Assembly (NCBI RefSeq): GCF_001029435.1
Contig: NZ_LDOV01000009.1
Span: 62,001 to 126,000, forward strand
Reading direction: 5' to 3'
From: Photobacterium aphoticum
GTDB taxonomy: Bacteria > Pseudomonadota > Gammaproteobacteria > Enterobacterales > Vibrionaceae
Length of the DNA: 64,000 bases
In this document: one piece after another, positions 14,517 to 23,518 of the stretch
Layout: every line of letters begins with the position of its first letter
Numbering within the stretch: the stretch's first letter is position 1
Notes under the pieces: model-generated
Database searches by the model: none
What the model was told of the DNA's origin: nothing
Seen by the model: only the letters and a program-made list of their open reading frames with translations
Made by a program: the position numbers and the translations under genes

Positions 14517-16088
14517 TTAAGCAGGCAACAGGCTTTGGATTTCGTTTTTCACCAAATGTACCTGTGGACCAATGACCACTTGCAGGTTGTGCTCATCCAG
14601 CTTCACGACCCCGATAGCACCGTTGGCTTTCAGTACCGCATCGTTGACCAGTGACATGTCTTTCACGGACATACGCAGGCGGGTGATGCAGTTATCCAGT
14701 GCAAGGATGTTGTCGGCACCGCCCAGCGCTTCCAGAATGATGTCGCCTTTGTAGCCAGAGGTTTTCTCACCCGTAACAGCCGCTGCAATTTGCTCTGCCG
14801 TTTCTACTTCACGGCCTGGTGTTTTCAGGTTGAAGCGTGTGATAGCAAAGCGGAACACGAAGTAGTACACCGCGAACCAGATACCTGCCACAACCGGTAC
14901 CAGGTACCACTTGGTGGCTGTGCCTTGCAGAATACCGAAGATGAAGAAGTCGATGATGTTGCCGTCGGTGTTACCGATAGTCACATCCAACAGACCCATC
15001 ACCATGAAGCCAAGGCCGGTCAGGATTGCATGGATGAAGTACAGTACAGGTGCCACGAACAGGAACAGGAATTCTAGCGGTTCAGTGATACCGCCGACCA
15101 CACAGGCTACCACGCCAGATAGCAGCAGGGCTTTCACTTTGCCACGGTTTTCAGGGCGTGAGCAGTGGTACATTGCCAGTGCCGCACCCGGTAGACCGCC
15201 TAGGAACGCAGGCATTTTACCTTGTGACAAGAACGCTGTTGCAGAAGGGGTGAAACCGTTGGTGGTAGAGCAAGACAGTTCAGCGTAGAAAATGTTGAGT
15301 GCACCGCTTACGGTGTTACCACAGACATCCAGCGTACCGCCTGCTTCAGTGAAGCGGATCAGAGCAACCAGAATGTGGTGCAGACCGAACGGCAGCAATA
15401 GACGCTCACCCGCACCGAACAGGAATGGACCAAATGGACCCGCGTGAGAAATACCCGTACCCACACCGTTAATCGCAGCCGCAAAGTAAGGCCAAATCAA
15501 CGGCACAACCAGACCTACCAGACCCAGTACCAGCGTGGTGATGATAGGCACAAAACGTGCGCCACCGAAGAAGGCCAGTGCGTCAGGCATTTTGTAGGTG
15601 TAGAAGCGAGCATGCAGCTTGGCCACAATAATACCCACGATCACTGCACCCAGAATACCGGTATCGATAGACTGCGTACCCAGAATCGACTTCACACCGT
15701 ACGCTGCTTCTTGCTCGGCATTGCCCAGCACGCCTGCCACGGTCAGGTAGAAGTTAATAGACAGGTTAAGTGCCGCATAACCAACAAAACCGGCAAAGGC
15801 TGCTACACCTTTTTCTTCACGGGCCAGACCTAACGGAATCGCTACCGCAAACATCAGCGGCAGATAGATGAAGGCCACCAGACCGATTTTGGTCATCCAC
15901 ATGAACAGCATTTGAAGCGGCATGACGTCCAGGAACGGCATGCTTTCTTTTACCGCATTACTGGAAAGTGAACTGCCGATCCCAAGCAGGATACCGGAGA
16001 AAGCCAGCAGGGCAACTGGTAGCATGAAGGTTTTCCCAAGGCTTTGGAAAAACTCCCATAAGGTACTTTTCTTCGATGATTGAGACAT
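14517..16088 (-). CDS. malX: MalX, PTS maltose/glucose-type IIBC component
   Basis: 523 residues. The first ~400 form an EIIC of the glucose superfamily with about ten hydrophobic segments, G-G-I-T-E-P-L-E-F-L-F-L-F and F-F-I-F-G-I-L-Q-G near its end. The C-terminal EIIB has the phosphorylation site Cys467 in L-D-N-C-I-T-R-L-R-M. No EIIA is fused, so phosphate should come from a separate glucose-type EIIA. AGGGG precedes the ATG. Read divergently from malI, with a MalI operator 41 bp upstream of the start; followed by malY. Confidence 0.95.
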   Translation of the reverse strand: MSQSSKKSTLWEFFQSLGKTFMLPVALLAFSGILLGIGSSLSSNAVKESMPFLDVMPLQMLFMWMTKIGLVAFIYLPLMFAVAIPLGLAREEKGVAAFAGFVGYAALNLSINFYLTVAGVLGNAEQEAAYGVKSILGTQSIDTGILGAVIVGIIVAKLHARFYTYKMPDALAFFGGARFVPIITTLVLGLVGLVVPLIWPYFAAAINGVGTGISHAGPFGPFLFGAGERLLLPFGLHHILVALIRFTEAGGTLDVCGNTVSGALNIFYAELSCSTTNGFTPSATAFLSQGKMPAFLGGLPGAALAMYHCSRPENRGKVKALLLSGVVACVVGGITEPLEFLFLFVAPVLYFIHAILTGLGFMVMGLLDVTIGNTDGNIIDFFIFGILQGTATKWYLVPVVAGIWFAVYYFVFRFAITRFNLKTPGREVETAEQIAAAVTGEKTSGYKGDIILEALGGADNILALDNCITRLRMSVKDMSLVNDAVLKANGAIGVVKLDEHNLQVVIGPQVHLVKNEIQSLLPA

Positions 16089-16128
16089 ATGGATAACCCC
16101 TATCCGTATTATTGTTGTGAGTAGAGTA

Positions 16129-16144
16129 GATAAAACGTTTTATC
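16129..16144. promoter_or_regulatory. MalI operator (malX-proximal)
   Basis: GATAAAACGTTTTATC, a perfect palindrome identical to the operator recognised by E. coli MalI. Confidence 0.92.
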
Positions 16145-16231
16145 AAAATTTGTTAAAAAAACGCTGAGGCGGACGGGAGAGGTTTTCTCAGACTTTGGCG
16201 CTCAGCGTCGTTATTGTTTCGCTAAAAATAG

Positions 16232-16247
16232 GATAAAACGTTTTACC
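16232..16247. promoter_or_regulatory. MalI operator (middle)
   Basis: GATAAAACGTTTTACC, one position off the perfect palindrome, midway between malX and malI. Confidence 0.85.
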
Positions 16248-16334
16248 TAATGATTTCGATGGGTAGATCACGAAATGAAACGCTGTTGATTTGGGTGATT
16301 CAAAGTGTGATCAGGGTAAAAGTGTGAAAAGAGA

Positions 16335-16350
16335 GGTAGAACGTTTTACT
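16335..16350. promoter_or_regulatory. MalI operator (malI-proximal)
   Basis: GGTAGAACGTTTTACT keeps the AACGTT core and the outer GTA/TAC symmetry. It sits about 60 bp before malI and probably mediates autorepression. Confidence 0.75.
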
Positions 16351-16408
16351 TGCCTGTAATATGCTGTGGGTCTCTTATCTTTTTACCTACAGTTGATACG
16401 CATCGCCC

Positions 16409-17431
16409 ATGAGCCAGAAGAAAATTAAAATTACCGATGTGGCCGAGTATGCCGGTGTGTCTGTGTCTACCGTCTCGTTAGTGCTTGGTAACAAGGGGCG
16501 GATCTCCGAAGCGACCATTAACAAGGTCAATGACGCCATTAAAACCTTGGGGTATGTACGCAATGAAGCCGCGGCTAATTTGCGTTCTCACCAGTCCAAA
16601 TTGATTGGCTTGGTGGTCAAAGACATTACCGATCCGTTTTATACCGAAATTACCGCCGGATTCAGTCGTGTACTGGAAAAGCAGGGCTATATGCTCTTTC
16701 TTGCCCAGTATGGTGAGTCGCCAGAACGCTTGGCACATTGTGTGCAATCGATGATCCAGCAAGGCGTGGCTGGGGTGGCGTTTAGCCCGCTGCGTGGTGC
16801 CAGTCAGGCCGTGCTTGGTATGCTGCGCGATGCGAATACGCCGATGGTGTGTGTGGCACGCGCCAGTGTGAATGACGACGTGGATTTTGTGGTGCCAGAC
16901 AACATGCAAGCGGCCAAACAAGCGGCGTTGCATTTGATTGAACAAGGCCATCGTCATATCGCCTATGTGGGTGGCAAAGGGGAATCACTCACCCGCGCTG
17001 AACGGATCGGCGGATACTGTACCGCGCTGATTCAGTACGGTTTACCGTTCAAAAACGAGTGGGTGATTGAGTGCGAAGGCACACAAAAAGCCGCTGCTGA
17101 AGCGGTACAGTCCTTGTTGGTGCAACACCCGAAAATCACCGCCATTTTGTGTCACCGTTCAGCAGTAGCGCTGGGGGCGGTGTACGGCGTTGAACGTGCC
17201 AACCGTAGTGTGGGGCGCGATAATTACATCGGCCAACAAGTGGCGTTGCTGGGGTTTGATGATGTGCCCGAAGCGGAGTTAACCCACCCGCCGTTAACGT
17301 TCATGTCATCCACCGCCGAGGCCATTGGTGAGCAGGCGGCGCAGCGTTTACTGACTCGCATGAAGCAGCCTGATCAAAGCAACGAGAAGGTGGTATTGCC
17401 GTCAACACTGATCATCCGTGGCTCGGCCTAG
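16409..17431 (+). CDS. malI: MalI, LacI-family repressor of malXY
   Basis: 340 residues. N-terminal LacI helix-turn-helix (I-T-D-V-A-E-Y-A-G-V-S-V-S-T-V-S-L-V-L near residues 8-26), hinge helix (E-A-A-A-N-L-R-S near 54-61) and a periplasmic-binding-protein-like effector domain. Three palindromic operators lie in the 320-bp gap to the divergent malX, which fits MalI repressing malXY and itself. The inducer is not known from sequence. The gene is followed after 96 bp by the mechanosensitive channel gene. Confidence 0.93.
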   Translation: MSQKKIKITDVAEYAGVSVSTVSLVLGNKGRISEATINKVNDAIKTLGYVRNEAAANLRSHQSKLIGLVVKDITDPFYTEITAGFSRVLEKQGYMLFLAQYGESPERLAHCVQSMIQQGVAGVAFSPLRGASQAVLGMLRDANTPMVCVARASVNDDVDFVVPDNMQAAKQAALHLIEQGHRHIAYVGGKGESLTRAERIGGYCTALIQYGLPFKNEWVIECEGTQKAAAEAVQSLLVQHPKITAILCHRSAVALGAVYGVERANRSVGRDNYIGQQVALLGFDDVPEAELTHPPLTFMSSTAEAIGEQAAQRLLTRMKQPDQSNEKVVLPSTLIIRGSA

Positions 17432-17477
17432 AGTTCTACAAGCAAAACGACAAAATCCTCACCTAACACATTGATAT

Positions 17478-17518
17478 CCCTGTCCAGCGACTACACTTGA
17501 GAGTGAATGCTGACAGGG
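17478..17518 (+). promoter_or_regulatory. Extended leader hairpin overlapping the channel gene ribosome site
   Basis: CCCTGT pairs with ACAGGG, CAGC with GCTG and CACT with AGTG around a TGAG loop. The 3' arm includes the GGG of the GGGAGAGGA ribosome site of the channel gene at 17,528, so folding could reduce its translation. It may alternatively be the end of the malI transcript. Confidence 0.45.
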
Positions 17519-17527
17519 AGAGGAATC

Positions 17528-20500
17528 ATGCAGGCAGGGAGGCGAGATACCGCATGCGTTGTGCATACGCATGGCGGCATGGCAGTCAGTAAATGTGCAC
17601 TATCGCTGTGTCACAAGGCAGAGTTATCCTTTTTTCGTGCTCTTCTGCTGCTTATCACAAGCCTGACTTTCTTCGCATTGTCAGTTGCCACTTCGCCCTT
17701 TGTGCTGGCGGCAGAGTTGCCTGACAGCCGTTATGTGGATGCTGAAATTAGCCGTTTGTCGGCAGATGACCCGCCGGATACGGATTTGATCGGCAAATAC
17801 CAAGCCCTTTCTCAGCAGCTGAAAACCATCCAGACCCTGACCGATGAGCAAGCCCAGCTCAAAGCCGAGATCCGCCAATACCCCCAACGGCAAGAGGCGT
17901 TGAATACGCAGATACAGCAAGTGCGCTCGCTAGACTTGTTCAATATCACCTCCCTTCGTGGTTATGACGACCTTTCACGCCGATTGGCCGGTTTGCGGGC
18001 AGCGGTCAGTGATTGGCGTGCCACGGTGAAAACCAATGCCGACAGTCTTAAGCAGCTCGAGGCTTCCCGCCTCACTTTGCCTAAAGAAATCGCCGCGTTA
18101 AACAGCCAAATCGATGATGTGGTGCTGAGCAACAATGGTGACAAAAACGCGCTGCCACAGTGGTTGGCGTTAGCTAATCGACAGCACCTGATGCTTGAAA
18201 AGGGGTTATTGACCTTAAAACAGCAAAGTTTAGATGCACGGGAAGCGGTGTTGAAACTCGAACAACAGCTGCTCTCGACCCGCATTCAGCTGGCCTCACC
18301 GATCCGCATTACGTTGCAAAACCGCTTAGCGCAGGTAGAGCAAGATTCGGCCAGAGCTTTGATTGAACAGGCGACAGAGTTGGAGAGCCTGTATGGCGGG
18401 GATGGTAGTGGTGATGCTAGCGGTGAGGGCAGTGAGGGGACTGAGACGGGGAGTGATATGGATGCAGACACCGGCAAGGATATTGCCTCGAGTCAGAAGC
18501 TGGCCAAAGAGCTTGAACACGTGCTGGTGGACATTGAAAAGACGCGCCGTAAAAGTCAGCAGTTTGAGATGGAGCGCCAGTTACTCTCCGATGAGCAGCG
18601 GCTGATCAAAGATAACCTCGCCTGGCTACGCCAAAGTACGGCTTTCGGAGCATCACTGCGTGCCCAGCTGCAACGTCTGCCTCAGCGTATTGGCGATACC
18701 AATGTGCCGGATGCCATTGCCCAAAGTCATATTCGTATTTACGAAATCAGTCAGATGCGGACCCGTATCGCGACAGAACAAGCGACCTCTCCAGTACCGA
18801 CCGAAGCGGCGTTGGCGGCTGATCCGCAGTTGAATGCCCGTTACCACGTGCACACGTTTCGCGGGCAGTTGTTAGTGCGCTTGGGGGAAGAATACGACAA
18901 GCTGATCGTCGAATTGGGGCGTCTGCAGGTTGTGAAAACCCTGTATCAGGGGGAAATCGACAAAGAGCGCGCTTTCTTGCGTGAACAACAGTTGTGGATC
19001 CGCAGTAACCCGCCGTTATGGCGCAGTTATGCGGTGTGGCAGGCGACAGATTGGACGGCGGTCGGTGATCGCTTAAAGGCGGCTTTTTCAGCGGTTCCTG
19101 AAGCACAGCGGTTTGTGGGCGTGGGGGCGGTACTGCTCTACAGTCTGGGATCGTGGCTGTTGTATGTGATGCTGGCGAAGAAGAAACGGATACACAATGA
19201 AGCCACAAAAAAGGTACTGGGGCATCCGCTCAAAGATCGTTTTGGTTACACCATCCGCTTAGTGGTGCTCTCTATGGTGCAGGCATTGATTCTGCCCGCT
19301 TGGTTTATGCTTATCACTTTAGGACTGCATTGGTGGTGGCCTGAATCCATTGCCAGCGATCTCTCTACCTTGGTGCTGGCCAGTGCCTTTGGATTATTTG
19401 TGTTGGAGCTGATTTATCAGCTGACACGGCGTGATGGCGTACTGAACCTTCATTTGAACTGGCCGACACCCATTACCACTTATCTGCACCGATCTATACG
19501 TCACTTACGCTGGGTGTTTGTGATGTTGCTGTGGTTTATTTTTGCTGCTGAGTTGTTGTCCGGTCAGAGTGCGCCTGAGTTCTCTCGCTTGCTGTTTTTA
19601 TTGTTAGTGACGGGGATGTTGTACATCTACGGGTTGCTGCTGCGACACAAACGCTTGCCGGCCGTCATGCCACCGCCTTTTAATCACCGTTGGGCATTGT
19701 GGGGGATCCAGTTGCTCTTGGTGGGCTCCTTGCTGGCCATGATTGTGATTGCCGCCATGGGGTATTACCTGGCCGCTTGGATCTTACTGACGTATCAGCA
19801 AGCGAGTCTGTTTATCATGCTGGGGGCGTTACTGGCTTACCAGTTGGGTGAGCGGTGGTTCAAGTTGGAACACCGACAACTCAACTACCAGCGTTTGTTA
19901 GCCAAGCGGGAAGAATTGATTGCCCAGCAGCGTGAGCAGGCCGAGCAGGATCCGGAATTGGCTGAATTGCGCGAAGAGCTGCCCGAGGTGGAAGAGAGCG
20001 GTTTGGATGTCGAGCAGATCAGTGAGCAGTCACTCACGTTACTGCGTGGCCTTTGTGTGATTGGCTTTGTGATCGCCATGCTCACCTTGTGGTCCAGCGC
20101 GTTAGAAATGGCCCGTTGGTTAGAGCGGGTGGTGTTGTGGCAAGTCAGCGAAATGGGAGATGGCGGCATTGTGGTGGTGGATGTCACCTTGCAGTCGGTG
20201 GTTTATGCCTTGATTGTGGTGATGGTCACCGTGATTGCGGTGCGCAACTTACCGGGTTTGTTGGAGTTATTGGTACTGCGCCGATTAGAACTGGCCCCCG
20301 GAACCGGTTATGCGATCACCACGCTGATCCGCTATTTGCTGGTAATGGTCGGGGTGCTCAGTGCCTGCTCCATTGTGGGGGTGCAATGGTCAAAATTACA
20401 ATGGCTGGTGGCGGCCTTCGGGGTCGGGTTGGGCTTTGGGTTGCAGGAAATTTTTGCCAACTTTATCTCAGGGTTGATCATCTTGTTTGAGCGGCCGATC

Positions 20501-20995
20501 CGGATTGGCGACATCGTGACGATTAACGACTTGTCCGGCACGGTGAGCAAAATTAAAACCCGCGCCACCACCATTATTGATTGGGACAACAAAGAAATCG
20601 TGGTGCCCAATAAGGCCTTTTTAACCGAGAAATTGATCAACTGGTCACTGACCGATCCGATCACCCGTATCGTGATCCCCATAGGAGTGGCCTATGGATC
20701 CGATGTCGATAAGGTGGAAGCACTGCTGTATCAGGTCGCCAATGAGCACCCGTTGGTGTTGAAAGAGCCGTCACCGACCGTGTTCTTTCTGGCGTTTGGG
20801 GGCAGCAGTCTGGATTTTGAAATGCGGGTCTATATCACCGCGATTGATTACCGCTTATCAACCATCCATCTGATCAACAAGCATATTGATGCGCTTTTTC
20901 GGGAACACGGTATCGAGATCGCCTTCCCGCAGATGGATATTCATGTGCGGGATGTGCCCAGCGATATGCGCCCAACCCCGCCGTTAACGGAGTAA
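17528..20995 (+). CDS. MscK/MscM-type large mechanosensitive channel
   Basis: 1,155 residues from ATG 17,528, which has GGGAGAGGA just upstream. A long basic n-region precedes a signal peptide ending near A-T-S-P-F-V-L-A-A-E. A large periplasmic coiled-coil region (about residues 70-500) is interrupted by an acidic Gly/Ser-rich linker near 290-320. About eleven membrane helices follow, then the MscS core: pore-type A-A-F-G-V-G-L-G-F-G-L-Q-E-I-F-A-N-F and the R-P-I-R-I-G-D-I-V beta domain. The whole resembles MscK and YjeP/MscM, which release solutes on hypo-osmotic shock. Which paralogue it is cannot be settled here. Confidence 0.88.
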   Translation: MQAGRRDTACVVHTHGGMAVSKCALSLCHKAELSFFRALLLLITSLTFFALSVATSPFVLAAELPDSRYVDAEISRLSADDPPDTDLIGKYQALSQQLKTIQTLTDEQAQLKAEIRQYPQRQEALNTQIQQVRSLDLFNITSLRGYDDLSRRLAGLRAAVSDWRATVKTNADSLKQLEASRLTLPKEIAALNSQIDDVVLSNNGDKNALPQWLALANRQHLMLEKGLLTLKQQSLDAREAVLKLEQQLLSTRIQLASPIRITLQNRLAQVEQDSARALIEQATELESLYGGDGSGDASGEGSEGTETGSDMDADTGKDIASSQKLAKELEHVLVDIEKTRRKSQQFEMERQLLSDEQRLIKDNLAWLRQSTAFGASLRAQLQRLPQRIGDTNVPDAIAQSHIRIYEISQMRTRIATEQATSPVPTEAALAADPQLNARYHVHTFRGQLLVRLGEEYDKLIVELGRLQVVKTLYQGEIDKERAFLREQQLWIRSNPPLWRSYAVWQATDWTAVGDRLKAAFSAVPEAQRFVGVGAVLLYSLGSWLLYVMLAKKKRIHNEATKKVLGHPLKDRFGYTIRLVVLSMVQALILPAWFMLITLGLHWWWPESIASDLSTLVLASAFGLFVLELIYQLTRRDGVLNLHLNWPTPITTYLHRSIRHLRWVFVMLLWFIFAAELLSGQSAPEFSRLLFLLLVTGMLYIYGLLLRHKRLPAVMPPPFNHRWALWGIQLLLVGSLLAMIVIAAMGYYLAAWILLTYQQASLFIMLGALLAYQLGERWFKLEHRQLNYQRLLAKREELIAQQREQAEQDPELAELREELPEVEESGLDVEQISEQSLTLLRGLCVIGFVIAMLTLWSSALEMARWLERVVLWQVSEMGDGGIVVVDVTLQSVVYALIVVMVTVIAVRNLPGLLELLVLRRLELAPGTGYAITTLIRYLLVMVGVLSACSIVGVQWSKLQWLVAAFGVGLGFGLQEIFANFISGLIILFERPIRIGDIVTINDLSGTVSKIKTRATTIIDWDNKEIVVPNKAFLTEKLINWSLTDPITRIVIPIGVAYGSDVDKVEALLYQVANEHPLVLKEPSPTVFFLAFGGSSLDFEMRVYITAIDYRLSTIHLINKHIDALFREHGIEIAFPQMDIHVRDVPSDMRPTPPLTE

Positions 20996-21012
20996 GGCTG
21001 ATTCAAAACGAA

Positions 21013-21046
21013 AAAGCCAGCACCACGGAATACCGTGCACTGGCTT
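21013..21046. terminator. Bidirectional terminator between channel gene and gntR-type gene
   Basis: AAGCCAG and CTGGCTT flank an inner ACGG-AATA-CCGT stem; A-rich on the left and AATTTTT on the right, so it can serve both convergent genes. Confidence 0.8.
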
Positions 21047-21081
21047 AATTTTTCCGTTTTACGCGGATTAAAATAGGTCTG

Positions 21082-21732
21082 TTACGCGTTTTTCAGCGCG
21101 CTGCCCATTTGAGTAAACGGCGTAATATTGGCTTTGGCTTCTTGCCACGCACGATCGGTATCGCCGCTGCAAATGGCATCGATCATCGCCTCATGGCTCA
21201 GACCACTTTGTGCCAAGTCGTAATCTTGGTGTGTCATGCTCAGGTAACTTTGCAGCTGGTTCGCGATCTGGCTGTAGATCTTTTCCATGCGCTTGCTGTT
21301 ACTGACTTCAACGATCTTCTTGTGCAGATTAAAGTCCGCTTCACTGATCGCCTGGCTGTCTGTCGGGGTCGACGCACACAGCGCACAGTATTCCTGATAC
21401 AGCTGGCGTAGATCTTCTTTGTCTTGATCCGACGCTTTCTCGGCGGCCATCGCGGCGGCCTGGCTTTCTAAGGCCACACGCAGGTGGTAAAGCTCCCACA
21501 AGTCATCGTCTTCAAGGGTGATCACCTGCCAGCCGACATACGGTTTTTGTACAATCAGCCCTTCATGGGCCAATGAGTTTAACGCCATGCGCACCGTGCT
21601 GCGGGACAGTTCGAGATCTTTGGCCAGTGTGCTTTCGACAATTTTCTCGCCTTGTGCCATGTCGCCATTCACAATTTGCTGGCGTAGGTAGTCGGTGGCT
21701 TGTTCTTCTAAGCTTTGTTTATTGATTTTCAT
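21082..21732 (-). CDS. GntR/FadR-family transcriptional regulator (FCD domain)
   Basis: 216 residues. Winged helix-turn-helix in the first ~70 (I-V-E-S-T-L-A-K-D-L-E-L-S-R-S-T-V-R-M-A-L), then an all-helical FCD ligand domain with metal-site-like residues: Asp/His in E-A-D-F-N-L-H and His in G-L-S-H-E-A-M. Such proteins usually sense small organic acids. No adjacent enzyme operon suggests the target, so the ligand is unknown. Convergent with the channel gene; the region upstream holds the candidate FNR-controlled RNA. Confidence 0.85.
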   Translation of the reverse strand: MKINKQSLEEQATDYLRQQIVNGDMAQGEKIVESTLAKDLELSRSTVRMALNSLAHEGLIVQKPYVGWQVITLEDDDLWELYHLRVALESQAAAMAAEKASDQDKEDLRQLYQEYCALCASTPTDSQAISEADFNLHKKIVEVSNSKRMEKIYSQIANQLQSYLSMTHQDYDLAQSGLSHEAMIDAICSGDTDRAWQEAKANITPFTQMGSALKNA

Positions 21733-21978
21733 TGTGATTGAAGGATCTCTCGGGCGTCATGCCGTTTTTTTGCCGAATGCTGTCCTTAGAGGTGGCGGAT
21801 GATCTGGCCGCTACCTATCAAGTCGCTGTTGCCGTCATCATACCAGAAAAATATTTTTATCCGCATGCAGCAAGACAGAAAAGACCCGATCTTTCGCTGT
21901 CATGCCGGGAAAATATGCGATAAAAGCATGCCGCAGGTCACATTTTTAGCACGAAAGATCATGCTCATCGCGAGGGGA

Positions 21979-21992
21979 TTGATTTTGATCAA
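21979..21992 (+). promoter_or_regulatory. Perfect FNR box
   Basis: TTGAT-TTTG-ATCAA matches the FNR consensus at all ten conserved bases. A -10-like TATATC begins 21 bases past it, close to the spacing of a class II activated promoter (site centred near -41.5). Confidence 0.8.
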
Positions 21993-22013
21993 GCCACAAG
22001 CGGATTATCGGCG

Positions 22014-22019
22014 TATATC
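22014..22019 (+). promoter_or_regulatory. -10 element of FNR-dependent promoter
   Basis: TATATC, 5/6 to consensus by sequence and correctly placed relative to the FNR box. The predicted start is near 22,026. Confidence 0.5.
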
Positions 22020-22025
22020 TGTCGA

Positions 22026-22163
22026 TTGTCCATCAATCTGCAATGTATGTGTGTCAGCGAGTGCGTATGCGCTAAGCCGACAAAATCTTGCAAGGTTGAA
22101 TGACGGAACACGGAAATACTGGAACACGAGAAACGCCGCTGAGTGATCAGCGGCGTTTTTTGT
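22026..22163 (+). ncRNA. Candidate FNR-activated small RNA (~138 nt)
   Basis: The unit runs from a predicted start just after the FNR box and -10 to the strong terminator at 22,131-22,165. Frames across it read as low-quality peptides with no ribosome site. It has the same logic as the FNR-activated FnrS RNA of enterobacteria, but I see no clear sequence match to FnrS. The existence of the transcript is inferred from signals alone. Confidence 0.45.
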
Positions 22164-22165
22164 TG
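22131..22165 (+). terminator. Strong intrinsic terminator with no protein gene upstream
   Basis: AACGCCGCTG-AGTGAT-CAGCGGCGTT followed by TTTTT. The nearest plus-strand coding region upstream ends more than 1 kb away across a terminator, so it most likely ends a non-coding transcript. Confidence 0.85.
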
Positions 22166-22303
22166 GTGGGTAGAGAGAAAAGCGAATAGGTGGTTGATTC
22201 GCGAAATGGATTTAAGATTTTTTCACTCTTTGCATTCTGTTAAGTCGGGAGTTTGAATAGCGTCGAAATCCCATGTTGTGCTTTTGACGGCTGGCGGTAA
22301 TGG

Positions 22304-23383
22304 GTGAGTGAAAAAAATATACTCGAGCTTATTTTTATCAAAGCGATTGAGTATATGCCTGATTCTCCGATGCGATTTAAGCTGTCTGGCTCCGTGGGTT
22401 TGCGTGGCCGAAATCTCCCGAATGATATTCGTACGGTGCAAAAAGCCCTGAATAATCATCTGTTATACCTCAGCCCGTTACAGCGACTGGCAGAAGACGG
22501 CACATTTGGTTCTAACATCCACCGTTCGAAAACGCTGGAAGCGATTAAGCTGTATCAAAAAGAAGTGGTTGGCCTGAAGCATCCCGATGGCCTGATCTCG
22601 GTCAATGGTCCCACCCACCGAGAACTGAACGGCCTTGTTGGTTTACCGAAAAAAATCCACACTTTTACCTTCCACGATTCCGACTATCAACTGACCCGTC
22701 CTGTGACCACATTGGCAGAATGTCTGGCCACCATTCCGCGATTTGTTCGAACAGAATTACATGTGCGTTTGATGAATGTGATCACTTACATGCACTACCA
22801 CGGGATTGCGATGGGGGTGTTGCCGGGCATTGGCGCGGGATACCGGACTTTTCAGCAACAATACCGGGAAGTGAGCACCAATGGCCCGGGTGAATCGGTC
22901 CATAACTATGGCCTGGCTGCCGACTTAGGGGTGTTGGAATGGGGCGATCGCAATGGTAAGGCCTATTTTTCTGATTACCGCTTAGAGCAGATGGGTAAAA
23001 TGCCGGAATACGCCGGGTTACCTGCAAAAATTTGGCATATCCGTAATCGGGTTGAGCCTATTTTCCTGTATCCGCACCCACCGGGGAAAAAGGATCCCGC
23101 TCACCTGCAATTGTTCAGCACCAAATACAGCGGAAAGCGATTGCTGATCCGTACGTTAGAAGAAGTGGTGAAAGGCACGGGCGTACAATACCGTGAAGGT
23201 AGCCATGGGTATTATGAGTGTTATTTCCCGGATATAGACAAGTGGGTGATGATTGGTACCGCACGAATGATGTGGTCGGGCACCATTAAAAATGCTAACG
23301 CGGCGCAAACAGCGATGGTGCAAGATCACATGAGAAAGAGCGAGCAAGTGGCACGTTGGATCAAGCTCTATCATCGTTTTTAA
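22304..23383 (+). CDS. Peptidoglycan-binding, LAS-type metallopeptidase (possible secreted effector)
   Basis: 359 residues from GTG 22,304 (alternatives at 22,355 and 22,370). The N-terminus has a peptidoglycan-binding-like block with S-G-S-V-G-L-R-G-R-N-L-P-N-D-I-R-T-V-Q-K-A-L-N, and the middle an S-V-H-N-Y-G-L-A-A-D-L zinc motif followed by W-H and H-L-Q, as in D-Ala-D-Ala carboxypeptidase/L,D-endopeptidase (VanY-like) enzymes. There is no signal peptide, so a wall-cutting enzyme would need another route such as T6SS; that leading motif is frequent in T6SS wall-targeting effectors. No immunity gene is apparent next to it. Confidence 0.7.
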   Translation: MSEKNILELIFIKAIEYMPDSPMRFKLSGSVGLRGRNLPNDIRTVQKALNNHLLYLSPLQRLAEDGTFGSNIHRSKTLEAIKLYQKEVVGLKHPDGLISVNGPTHRELNGLVGLPKKIHTFTFHDSDYQLTRPVTTLAECLATIPRFVRTELHVRLMNVITYMHYHGIAMGVLPGIGAGYRTFQQQYREVSTNGPGESVHNYGLAADLGVLEWGDRNGKAYFSDYRLEQMGKMPEYAGLPAKIWHIRNRVEPIFLYPHPPGKKDPAHLQLFSTKYSGKRLLIRTLEEVVKGTGVQYREGSHGYYECYFPDIDKWVMIGTARMMWSGTIKNANAAQTAMVQDHMRKSEQVARWIKLYHRF

Positions 23384-23458
23384 TGCGGATTCTGGTTTGG
23401 CGCATACGCCGTCTGTGCGGGTAAGCATGATCCGTGCTTGGTGTGGTGCCAGATAAAA

Positions 23459-23496
23459 GAAAACGCCCCGAAGGTATGACCTTGGGGCGTTTTTTA
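23459..23496. terminator. Bidirectional terminator between peptidase gene and dmsC
   Basis: AAACGCCCC-G-AAGG with CCTT-G-GGGCGTTT around TATGA, then TTT; A-rich on the other side. Confidence 0.88.
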
Positions 23497-23518
23497 TGCT
23501 TGATTCTAGTTTCTAGCT

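Noticed and set aside
15444..15833. 129-codon frame antisense to malX
   Set aside because: Contained in malX on the opposite strand; rich in His/Arg/Thr as expected of a shadow of a membrane-protein gene.
16285..16325. CRP site between the malI operators
   Set aside because: TGTGA is followed by a poor second half (TAAAA), leaving about 8/10 with weak symmetry; kept out of the feature list.
21799..22146. 115-codon frame across the FNR box and terminator
   Set aside because: No ribosome site, composition unlike a protein, and its stop lies in the terminator loop; the regulatory reading fits better.
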